From Phenylobacterium koreense (GTDB taxonomy: Bacteria > Pseudomonadota > Alphaproteobacteria > Caulobacterales > Caulobacteraceae): a stretch of 64,000 bases of DNA. The notes below the pieces were generated by a model. The model worked only from the letters and a program-made list of their open reading frames with translations, was not told the DNA's origin and searched no databases. Shown here piece after piece: positions 1-8,300 of this stretch. Location: positions 248,001 to 312,000 of the forward strand of contig NZ_JBEPLU010000003.1 of assembly GCF_040545335.1 (NCBI RefSeq), given 5' to 3'. Every line of letters begins with the position of its first letter. Position 1 is the stretch's first letter. Made by a program: the position numbers and the translations under genes.

Positions 1-1109
1 GGCTCATGCAGAAATTCGCGGCCGTAAGCGACCACACCGCGACGCAGGCCGATCGCGGTCAAGTTGAACCGCGCGGTGAACTCCTCACCGGCGATCGTAT
101 GGCCAGCCAGATCGGACGACGCCGCGACGATGACTTCGGCGAGGCCGATCTCCTGCGAGCGGTCGGCGAAATCGATCCCACGCAACGGCGCTGCTTCGAG
201 CCCGAAGCGCTCACAGATGGACCGAATGTCCGAATTCGCCCCGGCATAGTCCATGAGCATGACGTCGCCGGCCTGCAGGCGCATCCTCGCCGATGGCTGC
301 ATGACCTCACGAGCCCGCCTGCGACCTCGCTCGACGGCAACGACATTGGCGCCGGGCCATCCGCTGAGGTCGAACGCTTCCAGGGTCCCGCCCGCCAAGG
401 GCGACTGCGCGGCCACCCGCAGCCTGTGCTCGCGATCGGCCAGGCTGTACTCGTCGATCCAGGCCGAAAGGCTCGAGCGGCTCGAACTTGACCCCGGCGT
501 GGCGGCGTCCGGAAGCCAGCGCCGCGCGATGCTCATATAGGCGACGCCGAGCAGCAGGACCGGCGCGCCGAACGGCGTGAAGCCGAAGAAGCCGAAGCCT
601 TCCAAGCCATTGCGCTCGAGCTCGCCGTTCACGATCAGGTTTGGCGCGGTGGCCACCAGGGTCATCATTCCGCTGATCAACGCGGCCACGCTGAGCGGCA
701 TCATTAACCGGCCCGGACCGATGCCGGTGCTCTGCGAGATGCGCAGCGCCACCGGGATGAAGATCGCCGTAACGGCCGTCGAACTCATGGTCGCCCCGAG
801 CGCGGCCACGACCACCATCAACAGCACCATCAGGCGCAGCTCGCTCCTGCCCGCCCTGGCGATCAGCCAGTCGCCCATCCGCTGGGCGACGCCGGTGCGG
901 ACCAACCCCTCGCCAAGCACGAACAGGGCGGCGATGAGGACGATGTTGGAATCGCCGAAACCGGCCAGAGCTTCCCCCATGGTGAGGACGCCGGTGAAGG
1001 GCAGCGCCACCAGCATGATCAGGGCGATCGCATCCAGGCGCGGCCTGTTGATCGCGAACATCACGATGGCCGCGCCAAGAAGCGCAAGAACGATCAGAAG
1101 ATCAGTCGT
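1..1109 (-). CDS. SLC13/DASS-type permease with RCK_C (TrkA-C) domain, 3' part outside window
   Basis: Inner-membrane carrier of the divalent-anion/Na+ symporter kind; substrate unknown. About 369 residues are visible. The N-terminus is strongly hydrophobic (D-L-L-I-V-L-A-L-L-G), followed by several membrane helices with family-like stretches such as S-T-A-V-T-A-I-F-I-P-V. A soluble TrkA-C/RCK_C-like part comes next (A-G-D-V-M-L-M-D-Y), then a second one is cut by the window edge. The frame opens after a TAG at 1119-1121 and has no ATG or GTG before the first helix. A perfect AGGAGG (1115-1120) sits 5 nt before an ACG at 1107-1109, which I take as the start. A GTG (1064) and an ATG (1061) further in lack a ribosome site and would cut the first helix. 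Family call firm, start unusual. Confidence 0.75.
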
Positions 1110-1114
1110 GACCG

Positions 1115-1120
1115 CCTCCT
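1115..1120 (-). promoter_or_regulatory. Ribosome-binding site deciding a non-ATG (ACG) start
   Basis: AGGAGG on the minus strand, 5 nt from ACG 1109-1107. No ATG, GTG or TTG lies at a workable distance in the permease frame, and an in-frame stop sits right upstream of the site. Confidence 0.6.
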
Positions 1121-1164
1121 AAGCCTCGCATCCGCATCTCCGCCGCCGAGACCTGGCCGCCGCA

Positions 1165-3624
1165 TCAGGTGAGTTGCGGTTGTCCGTCGTTCCCGAAATC
1201 CGCACCGCCGGGCCAGGCGGGGCCGAACGCGCGCATGCGTTCGGCATAGTGGCGCAGCCGGTCCTGGACGAGCCGATGCACCGTCCCTTCCGGAAAGCTT
1301 CCCTCCGCAGCCGGCTGGCCGGCCGGCCGATCCATCAGCAACTCGATGCCCTCATCGACGTGACTGGTCGCCCAGACGTGGAAGCGCCCGGCCCCCACCG
1401 CCTCCACGACCTCTTCCTTGAGCATCAGGTTCTTGACGTTCGCCGTCGGCACGATCACCCCCTGCCCGCCGGTCAGCCCTCGCTCGCGGCAGACGTCGTA
1501 GAAGCCTTCGATCTTGCGGGTCACGCCCCCCACCGCCTGCACCTGTCCGTGCTGGTTCACCGCGCCGGTCACGGCGATGCCCTGGTTCAGCGGCAGTCCC
1601 GAGAGGGCCGACAGCAGGGCGTAGAGCTCTGTGGTCGACGCCGAGTCCCCGTCTATCCCGCCATAGGACTGCTCGAAGGTGATCGTCGCCGCCAGCGAGA
1701 GCGGCCAGTCCTGAGCATATTGCGCTTGCAGATAGCCGGTCAGGATCATGAAGCCCTTCGAATGGATCGGGCCGGAGAGCGCGATCTCTCGCTCGATGCT
1801 CTGCACCGCGCCCCGCCCCACCGAAACCCGAGCGGTCACCCGCGAAGGCTGGCCGAAGCTGTAGTCGCCGACATTGAGCACCGAGACCCCGTTTATCTCC
1901 GCCACCCTTGCGCCTTCGGTGTCGATCATCACCGTTCCGTCGGCGATCACCTCGCGCGTCTGCTCCTCGGCCAGGTTGCGCCGCCGCTCCTGTTTGGCGA
2001 TGGCTGCGTCGACATCGTCCGCCAATACGTATTCGCGCCCCGCCTTGCCGGCCCAGTGGCTGGCCTCGACGGCCAGCCTGGCGATGTCGAGGAACCGGGT
2101 GGTCAGCTTCCGCTGATGGTCACGCAAGCGCGCTCCGTGCTCCACGATCCGGGCGACGGCCGAGCGGTCGAAGTGGAGCAGCCCGCGATCCTGAACCACC
2201 AGGCTCAGGAAGGCCGAATAGCTGGCGAGGTTCTCCTCGTTCCAGTCCATGTCCGGCGCGAATTCCGCCTTCACCCCGAACAGCTCCGGGAATTCGACAT
2301 CGATCTGGTGAAGGGTTTTGTAGAGCCCGGCCGGCCCGATCAGGATCACCTTCACGTCGAGCGGAATCGGCTCCGGACGCGGCCGGGTGGTCGGCAGCGA
2401 CGCGCCCTGCTCGCCCGGATTTTCGATCACCATCTCGCCGGACATGAGGGCGCGCTTCAGTCCCTCCCAGGCAAAAGGGTTACGCATGACGTCAAGGGCG
2501 TGGAGGATGAGGAAGCCGCCGTTGGCGCGGTGCAGCGCGCCCGGCTTGATCTGCCGGAAGTCCGTCACCATCGTCCCCATCACCGGCCGGTACTCCAGTC
2601 GGCCGATCAGGTTGTAGTAGGTGGGGTTCCTCTCAAGGACCACCGGCGCGCCGGTGATCGCGCTGTTGTCGATCAGCAGGTTGACCTCGTAGCGCGCCAA
2701 GCGCTCCCGATGCCGCCGCGCCTCGGCCGCGTCGTCCACGTGCTTGGCCTGCCTCGCCTCGGCCGCCATCAGGAAGTCCTCCAGATGTTCCGGCAGATCG
2801 CCTTGGATCTGCTCGAGGAAGAGAAGGACATTCGGCTGGTCGCCGTACTGCTCGCGCAACTCCGCGATAAGCGGGCTCGCGGCGGCCAGCGCCACCTCCT
2901 GATCGAGCGCCGTGATGCGCTGTTGGGCCTCCTTGTCGATCTGCCGCATCCCGCGCCTATAGGCGCCGACCTCGGCCTGGACCTGCGCGCCCCGCTGCTC
3001 GAGTTGCGCCCTGACCTCCGGGGTCAACTGGTCGAACACCTCCTGCGGCATCGGCTCGCCGTTCCGCAGCGGAATCGTGGCGACGCCGCTCGGCGTCATC
3101 TCCAGAGAGAACTCCCGTTCCTGCGCGAAGGCGCGCAGGGCCGCCAACAATTCGGCGCGCCGGGCGTTCACGGCGGCCAGGGACTGCTCTCGCCGCCGAG
3201 CGTAATCCTCGCCCTCGAAGGCGCGGAAGATCTCCCGCTGCGCCGCCTCCACGAACGACGTCATCGCCTTGACCAGCCCACGCCCCTCCCCGGCCGGCAT
3301 CGAAAAGGCGCGCGGGCAGTCCGCTTCGGCGAAGTTGTAGACGTGGACCCAGTCCGGCGGCGTCGGCCGCGCCTCGGCGAAGGCGCGCACGGCCGCGAGC
3401 ACCGTGCTCTCACGTCCGGCGCCGGGGGAACCGGCGGCGTAGAGATGGAAGCCCTTTGCGTCCACCTCGAGCGCGAAGGCGATCGCCTCGGCCGCGCGAG
3501 GCTGGCCGATCGTCGTCTTGATCGGCGGCACCTCGGCCGTCGTCTGGAATGGAAGGGTAGCCGGGTCGAGTCGCCGCCTCAGATCATGCGGCTGCAGCTC
3601 CAGCCGCTCGCGCAGGTCCCGCAT
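1165..3624 (-). CDS. Lon-family (S16) AAA+ protease, LonB/AAA_32 type
   Basis: Cytoplasmic ATP-dependent protease of the Lon-like group with an AAA_32 module and a C-terminal S16 domain; 819 residues from the chosen start. The Ser-Lys catalytic dyad is visible as S661 (in D-G-D-S-A-S) and K704 (in V-T-R-K-I-E-G), 43 residues apart as in classical Lon. The P-loop position (about 65-72, G-S-P-G-A-G-R-E-S) has Arg where Lys is usual, and the presumed Walker B region reads G-G-F-L-I-L-H-A. A charged coiled-coil-like insert lies at about 140-300. The start at 3624 is preceded by GGAG. An in-frame start 96 nt upstream would add a tail without family character. Faces the SLC13 gene's 5' end across 55 nt. 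Confidence 0.88.
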   Translation of the reverse strand: MRDLRERLELQPHDLRRRLDPATLPFQTTAEVPPIKTTIGQPRAAEAIAFALEVDAKGFHLYAAGSPGAGRESTVLAAVRAFAEARPTPPDWVHVYNFAEADCPRAFSMPAGEGRGLVKAMTSFVEAAQREIFRAFEGEDYARRREQSLAAVNARRAELLAALRAFAQEREFSLEMTPSGVATIPLRNGEPMPQEVFDQLTPEVRAQLEQRGAQVQAEVGAYRRGMRQIDKEAQQRITALDQEVALAAASPLIAELREQYGDQPNVLLFLEQIQGDLPEHLEDFLMAAEARQAKHVDDAAEARRHRERLARYEVNLLIDNSAITGAPVVLERNPTYYNLIGRLEYRPVMGTMVTDFRQIKPGALHRANGGFLILHALDVMRNPFAWEGLKRALMSGEMVIENPGEQGASLPTTRPRPEPIPLDVKVILIGPAGLYKTLHQIDVEFPELFGVKAEFAPDMDWNEENLASYSAFLSLVVQDRGLLHFDRSAVARIVEHGARLRDHQRKLTTRFLDIARLAVEASHWAGKAGREYVLADDVDAAIAKQERRRNLAEEQTREVIADGTVMIDTEGARVAEINGVSVLNVGDYSFGQPSRVTARVSVGRGAVQSIEREIALSGPIHSKGFMILTGYLQAQYAQDWPLSLAATITFEQSYGGIDGDSASTTELYALLSALSGLPLNQGIAVTGAVNQHGQVQAVGGVTRKIEGFYDVCRERGLTGGQGVIVPTANVKNLMLKEEVVEAVGAGRFHVWATSHVDEGIELLMDRPAGQPAAEGSFPEGTVHRLVQDRLRHYAERMRAFGPAWPGGADFGNDGQPQLT

Positions 3625-3845
3625 GGCGCTTTCTCCGCATAAGGCTCGCGACACTTTTGCAGTCCGCGTCCCCCGGGTCGCAGAAGGGATATCGAAGAAT
3701 GCCCGCAGAAGTGGCGGCAAGCCAAGACACCCTCGGCATTACCTAACCATCAGGAGGGTGCGAAGTTCGGCGCAGAGGCTCAGAAACGCCTGCTCACGAC
3801 CTCGCCGACGCGCGCGACAGCAAGGGTCAGCACGGCCCAAGACCC

Positions 3846-3868
3846 GATGGGGACCACTCGTCCCCATC
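3846..3868. terminator. Perfect 9-bp hairpin downstream of tRNA-Arg
   Basis: GATGGGGAC (3846-3854) and GTCCCCATC (3860-3868) form a perfect stem with a 5-nt loop. It lies about 36 nt past the tRNA 3' end, between the tRNA and the Lon-like gene. There is no T-run, so it may be a processing or Rho-dependent end. The rest of 3625-3904 shows no gene. Confidence 0.35.
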
Positions 3869-3904
3869 CATGCAAATCATTGATTTACAAGGAGATGAAG
3901 TAAA

Positions 3905-3981
3905 TGGCGCGCCCGGAACGATTCGAACGTCCGACCCTCAGATTCGTAGTCTGATGCTCTATCCAGCTGAGCTACGGGCGC
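3905..3981 (-). tRNA. tRNA-Arg (anticodon ACG)
   Basis: A 77-nt cloverleaf read on the minus strand. The acceptor stem is GCGCCCG (from 3981) paired with CGGGCGC, followed by discriminator G and an encoded CCA at 3905-3907. The D-arm contains AGCTCAGCTGGATAGAGC, the anticodon loop is CTACGAA with anticodon ACG, and the T-arm carries GTTCGAATC. ACG reads CGN Arg codons after A34-to-I editing by TadA. It is a single-copy gene here with no integrase or attachment duplication beside it. Confidence 0.97.
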
Positions 3982-4077
3982 GCTTTGCCTTACGGCGAGG
4001 GCGCGGAACCTATGCGGAGCCCTTGCGGTTGGCAAGCGGGGTTCGAAGAAAAATTCGTCCTGAACCCAACTTTTTTT

Positions 4078-5340
4078 CTAGAGCCCCGGAAGACGGCCGC
4101 CGAGGCCCTTCAGGATCGCTCCGCCGACGCCCGGAATCCCCATCGGGGGCTTGGGTTGCTCTCGGCCAGGAGCGCCCTGACGGCCGCCCGCGACATCCTC
4201 GTCGCCGCCCATGCCGGGCATCTCCATGCCGAGCATGGCCCCAGTCTGGGACTTGTAGCGGACCTTCAGGGTCCAATCGATGTTCCACGGCGTCTTCGGG
4301 TCCGTCGGGCGCGGCGGATAGGAGACGTTGGTCTCGCCGCCGTAGGCCGCTAGCTGGACCATCAGGTTGGGCGCCGCCCTGACGGCCTCCTGCGGGATCG
4401 TGCAGGCGGTCGTGCCGGGCGACATGAGCGCCCGGTTCGCCACCAGCCGGGTCAGGTCCGCGTTGCTGAGATAGTCCGGCAAGGCGAAGGCCGAGGCCTG
4501 GACCTCGCTGGAGGTCCAGAGGACCATCGTCTCGTCTTCGCCCGCGCCCACACCGGTGGCCAGGTAACCGCGCGCATTGGGTATGGCGTTCCAGGCGAGC
4601 TGGCCCGAACCCGTTGGACCGATCGCGTTCTGGGTCAGGTTCAGCGGAGCAAGGAAGTCCTCCGACGCATTGAGCGCGAACTTGATGTCCGGGCTGTAGT
4701 TGCCGCGGATGAGGTGGTCGCCCACCAGCGAGCCGGCGGCGGGGACCGACGTCCGCGTCCGCTCGTTCGGCCATTCGCCATAGGTGGTGTTGCGTCCCGG
4801 AGACGGCGGCTGCATCGCCGCGCCGAACTGCGCGGCCAGGGCCTGCATTCCGGGCGGGACCTGACCGGCCGCCATCTTGGCGAAGTCGATGACGATCGGC
4901 TGGCCGGCCTTGGCGTGGTCGCCGCAGCCCCAGAAGATCAGCATCTTGCCCTTGGGCCGATAGTCGTTGGGCATCTGGCCCGGATCATGGTCCGGCGCCG
5001 GCGGGGCGCTCGTCGGAGTCAGCAGCGGCAGGCTCTGCCCGGCCCGCAGGCCGGAGGGCGGCAGGTGCTCGGCCACCGGCGCGCCCGTCGGCTTGCGCGA
5101 GGAGCCGAGTTGCAGGGTCAGGGACTTGGAGACGTTCGAGCCCCCGCCCATGGCCGCGCCCATGATGGAGCCGATGGACGGCCGTCCGCCGCCCGCAAGA
5201 CCGCCAAAGCCCGTCGCGGTCTGGGCGCTCATCCAATAGGTCGCGACAGGTCCGGTCACCTGTTGCTTGGTCTGCGCCTGCGCGCCGCCGGCCATCAGCC
5301 CAGCCCCGGCGGCGACCGCCGCAACCCTGGCCCAACGCAT
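4078..5340 (-). CDS. Secreted protein of unknown function
   Basis: 420 residues with a clear signal peptide (R3, hydrophobic core, A-Q-A cut near residue 22), so probably periplasmic. I do not recognise the family. The mature part has a Gly/Ala/Met-rich stretch near the N-terminus, a central beta-rich region with motifs such as F-W-G-C-G-D-H and W-N-A-I-P-N-A-R-G-Y, and a Gly/Pro-rich C-terminal tail (about 385-420). Start at 5340 is supported by AAGGAG 8-9 nt upstream; an upstream extension of the frame has low-complexity antisense character. Transcribed alone toward tRNA-Arg. A GGGTA-TTTC-TACCC inverted repeat lies about 37 nt before the start. Confidence 0.75.
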   Translation of the reverse strand: MRWARVAAVAAGAGLMAGGAQAQTKQQVTGPVATYWMSAQTATGFGGLAGGGRPSIGSIMGAAMGGGSNVSKSLTLQLGSSRKPTGAPVAEHLPPSGLRAGQSLPLLTPTSAPPAPDHDPGQMPNDYRPKGKMLIFWGCGDHAKAGQPIVIDFAKMAAGQVPPGMQALAAQFGAAMQPPSPGRNTTYGEWPNERTRTSVPAAGSLVGDHLIRGNYSPDIKFALNASEDFLAPLNLTQNAIGPTGSGQLAWNAIPNARGYLATGVGAGEDETMVLWTSSEVQASAFALPDYLSNADLTRLVANRALMSPGTTACTIPQEAVRAAPNLMVQLAAYGGETNVSYPPRPTDPKTPWNIDWTLKVRYKSQTGAMLGMEMPGMGGDEDVAGGRQGAPGREQPKPPMGIPGVGGAILKGLGGRLPGL

Positions 5341-5376
5341 GAGTTCGTCTCCTTGGGAAGCACACTCCGATAACGC

Positions 5377-5390
5377 GGGTATTTCTACCC
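5377..5390. promoter_or_regulatory. Palindrome in the leader of the secreted-protein gene
   Basis: GGGTA (5377-5381), 4-nt spacer TTTC, TACCC (5386-5390). It could be a small repressor operator or an mRNA hairpin 37 nt before the start codon at 5340. No regulator is encoded beside it. Confidence 0.3.
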
Positions 5391-5468
5391 TACGCTTAGA
5401 GCAAAGCTTCCGCAATTCGGCGAATGAGGTTCCGGCGTCGACAAGGCCGGCGAGCTGCGCCCTGGGGA

Positions 5469-6524
5469 CTACAAAGTCAGGTCGCGCCAGGCGGTCACGC
5501 CGGGCCAGGCCCTGGCCTCGTAGACCGCCCGAGCCACCGCGCGGGCTAGGACGTCGGCGGCCAGGGCGCCGATTCGGGTCACGGTGAAGTCCGGCGCCTC
5601 CCCCATCGGGCGCTGGGCGGTGGAGAGCGCGAAGACGACGTCCCCGTCGAAGGGGGCGTGCACGGGCCTTATCGCGCGCGCCAGGCCGTCCTGGGCCATG
5701 ATCGCCACCCGCCGGGCCTGGACCGGGGTCAGGGCGACGTCGGTGGCCACGCAAGCGACCGTAGTGTTCATCCGCGCCTTGGGATCGGTCTTGGCCAGGC
5801 CCCACTCGTCAGGACCGGCCCGCAGAGGCCCTGCGCCCAGGCCGCCGAATTCGCCCTGCAGCTCGAAGGGGGCAGCCCAGAAGGCCCTCCCCCCCGGCGC
5901 GATCACCGAGCCGAACGAGTTCACGCAGACCAGCGCCCCGATCGTGATCCCATCGGCCGCGACGACCGAAGCCGAACCGGTCCCGCCCTTTAACTTGCCG
6001 GCCATGGCGCCATAGCCGGCGCCTGCCGTCCCCAGGTCGAAATCGCGGTCGGCGGCGGCCACCGCATCGCGCCCGAGCTGACGATAGGGCGGGCTTTCGC
6101 CCCATCCCTTGTCGCCGCCGTTGGCGAGGTCGTAGAGAATGGCCGCCGGAACGACGGGCGATTTCGGAACGCCCGCGGCGCTCACCAGGCCATAGCCTCG
6201 TCCCTGCGCGCCCAGCCAGCCAACCACGCCGTCGGCGGCGGCCAGGCCATAGACCGAGCCGCCCGAGAGCACGACCGCGTCGATCGCCTCGACCAGATTC
6301 TCGGCCGCCAGGGCGTCGGTCTCCCGTGTGCCCGGCCCTCCGCCGCGCACGTCGCACGCCGCTACGGCGCGCTCATCGGGCAGGATGACGGTGACGCCGG
6401 TCCTGGCCCCCTCGTCATGCGCCTGGCCGACGCGCAGCCCCGGCACGTCTGTGATCAGGTTGCGTCGACCGGGCCCGGCAGCTTGCAGAGAACTCATAAT
6501 CGGCATCGAAAGCAGGCGGCGCAT
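5469..6524 (-). CDS. P1 family peptidase (DmpA/BapA-like aminopeptidase)
   Basis: Member of the Ntn-fold, self-cleaving DmpA superfamily that removes N-terminal residues from small or beta-amino peptides. Family landmarks: N-L-I-T-D-V-P-G-L-R-V-G-Q at the N-terminus, L-S-G-G-S-V-Y-G-L in the first third, G-A-L-V-C-V-N-S-F-G in the middle, and R-M-N-T-T-V-A-C-V-A-T-D where self-cleavage before a Thr nucleophile is expected. About 340-350 residues, the usual size. The start is uncertain: 6524, 6506 and 6497 are all in frame and none has a strong ribosome site; N-I/L-T-D normally begins soon after the start, so 6497 is quite possible. Divergent from ggt. Confidence 0.85.
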   Translation of the reverse strand: MRRLLSMPIMSSLQAAGPGRRNLITDVPGLRVGQAHDEGARTGVTVILPDERAVAACDVRGGGPGTRETDALAAENLVEAIDAVVLSGGSVYGLAAADGVVGWLGAQGRGYGLVSAAGVPKSPVVPAAILYDLANGGDKGWGESPPYRQLGRDAVAAADRDFDLGTAGAGYGAMAGKLKGGTGSASVVAADGITIGALVCVNSFGSVIAPGGRAFWAAPFELQGEFGGLGAGPLRAGPDEWGLAKTDPKARMNTTVACVATDVALTPVQARRVAIMAQDGLARAIRPVHAPFDGDVVFALSTAQRPMGEAPDFTVTRIGALAADVLARAVARAVYEARAWPGVTAWRDLTL

Positions 6525-6584
6525 TGGTTGTCCACGGTGAGGTGGCTATGGTGCAGCTCCTCATTCCGTCGCGTGGTCTTCGTC

Positions 6585-8300
6585 GTGCCCCAGATTCAGC
6601 GTTTCGCCGCCCTTTCACTCGCGTTCGCACTTACCGCCTGTGCTACGGCGTCCACCGAAACAAGGCCTCAGGCCGCCGCTGCGGCTCCGCACGGCCAGGT
6701 CATGGTCTCCGCCGCCAATCCCCTGGCGGTGGAGGCTGGTCTCGACGTCCTGCGCAAGGGCGGCTCGGCGGTCGACGCCGCCGTGGCCGTGCAGGCGGTC
6801 CTGGGCCTAGTGGAGCCGCAGAGCTCGGGGCTCGGCGGCGGCGCCTTCATGACCTATTACGACGCCCAGACGCGCAAGGTCGTCGCCTATAACGGCCGCG
6901 AGACCGCGCCTGCCGGCGCGACCCCGAACATGTTCCTGGACGAAAGCGGCAAGCCCCTGCCCTTCCCGGTCGCCGTGACCAGCGGCAAGGCGACCGGCGT
7001 GCCGGGCGCGATCGCCATGCTCTCCATGGCCCAGACCGAGCACGGCAAGCTGGCCTGGAAGGACCTGTTCGGCGACGCCGAACGCCTGGCGGACCAGGGT
7101 TTCGTCGTCAGCCCCCGTCTGGCCGGCATGATCTCCAGCAACTTCCCCCAGGCCGGAACACCGGACGCCACCGCTTATTTCACCAAGCCCGACGGCCAGC
7201 GCTACCAGGCCGGCGACCTGCTGAAGAACCCGGCCTACGCCGCCAGCGTCCGCAAGATCGCGGCCGAGGGGCCCAAGGCCCTGCTCGAGGGGACGCTGGC
7301 CCAGGAGATCGTCGCCAAGACCGGCCAGGGCCCGCTCCCCGGAACCATGACCCTGGCCGACCTCAAGGCCTATCGCCCCAAGGTCGGCGACGCGGTCTGC
7401 GGCCCCTATCGCGTCTACGTGGTCTGCGTGCCCAACGCGCCCTCCAGCGGCGCGGCCCTGCTCCTGGGCCTCGGCATCCTTGAGCATACCGACATCGCCC
7501 AGCGCGGCCCGACCGATCCCCAGGCCTGGTTCCTGTTCGCCCAGGCCAGCCGCCTGATGTACGTCGACCGCGATCGCTATTTCGGCGACCCGGACTTCAC
7601 GCCGGTCCCGATCGAGGGTCTGCTGGACCCCGACTACGTCGCCGGCCGCGCCAAGCTGATCGGCGATGTGGCCGGGCCGGCTCCAGCCCCCGGAACGCCT
7701 CGCGGCGCCGGCGCCCTGGCCCCTGACGCCACCAAGGAGCCGGGCGGCACCACGCACTTCGTCATCGTGGACGCCGAAGGCGACGTGGTCTCCATGACGA
7801 CCACGGTGGAAAGCATCTTCGGCACCGGCCGGATGGTCGGCGGCTTCTTCCTGAACAACCAGCTCACCGACTTCTCCTGGTCCCCGACCAACGCCGACGG
7901 GACCAAGGCCGCCAACGCCGTCGCGCCGGGCAAGCGTCCGCGCTCGTCCATGGCGCCGACCATCGTCCTCGATCGCGAGGGGCGCCTGGTGGCGGCCGTC
8001 GGCTCGCCGGGCGGCAATTCCATCCTGGCCTACAACCTGAAGGCCCTGGTCGCGATCCTGGACTGGAAGATGAGCGTGCAGGACGCCTTCAACCTGCCCA
8101 ACCTGATCGCGCGCGGCGACAGCTTCGCCTCGGAGCCCGCGCGCTTTGCGCCCGGCGTGGTCGAAGCGCTGGCCGCCAAGGGCATCGAGTTCAAGGGCAG
8201 CGGCGGCGAGGGTTCGGGCCTGCACGGCGTGAAGGTCACCCCGCAGGGCCTGCAGGGCGGCGCCGACGACCGCCGCGAGGGCGTGGCCAAGGGCTTTTAG
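6585..8300 (+). CDS. ggt: Gamma-glutamyltransferase, lipoprotein form
   Basis: Cleaves gamma-glutamyl bonds of glutathione and transfers the group to acceptors. An Ntn precursor is processed before the catalytic Thr, seen here in P-G-G-T-T-H-F followed by V-I-V-D. Other family marks: A-A-N-P-L-A, K-G-G-S-A-V-D-A-A-V-A, G-L-G-G-G-A-F and S-P-G-G-N-S-I. The N-terminus Q-R-F-A-A-L-S-L-A-F-A-L-T-A-C looks like a lipoprotein signal with lipobox L-T-A-C, so it probably sits in the periplasm anchored to a membrane. GTG 6585 gives the neatest signal; GTG 6573 is an alternative and the open frame extends further. The 3' end overlaps the convergent sensor kinase stop by 4 nt. Confidence 0.9.
   Translation: MPQIQRFAALSLAFALTACATASTETRPQAAAAAPHGQVMVSAANPLAVEAGLDVLRKGGSAVDAAVAVQAVLGLVEPQSSGLGGGAFMTYYDAQTRKVVAYNGRETAPAGATPNMFLDESGKPLPFPVAVTSGKATGVPGAIAMLSMAQTEHGKLAWKDLFGDAERLADQGFVVSPRLAGMISSNFPQAGTPDATAYFTKPDGQRYQAGDLLKNPAYAASVRKIAAEGPKALLEGTLAQEIVAKTGQGPLPGTMTLADLKAYRPKVGDAVCGPYRVYVVCVPNAPSSGAALLLGLGILEHTDIAQRGPTDPQAWFLFAQASRLMYVDRDRYFGDPDFTPVPIEGLLDPDYVAGRAKLIGDVAGPAPAPGTPRGAGALAPDATKEPGGTTHFVIVDAEGDVVSMTTTVESIFGTGRMVGGFFLNNQLTDFSWSPTNADGTKAANAVAPGKRPRSSMAPTIVLDREGRLVAAVGSPGGNSILAYNLKALVAILDWKMSVQDAFNLPNLIARGDSFASEPARFAPGVVEALAAKGIEFKGSGGEGSGLHGVKVTPQGLQGGADDRREGVAKGF

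Noticed and set aside
1174..3642. An 822-codon open frame on the plus strand
   Set aside because: Antisense of the Lon-like gene; Arg/His/Leu-rich composition without domains, as expected from GC-rich codon shadows.
3862..3990. An integration site at tRNA-Arg
   Set aside because: The tRNA is complete, there is no integrase gene, and I see no duplicated tRNA 3' end in the window.
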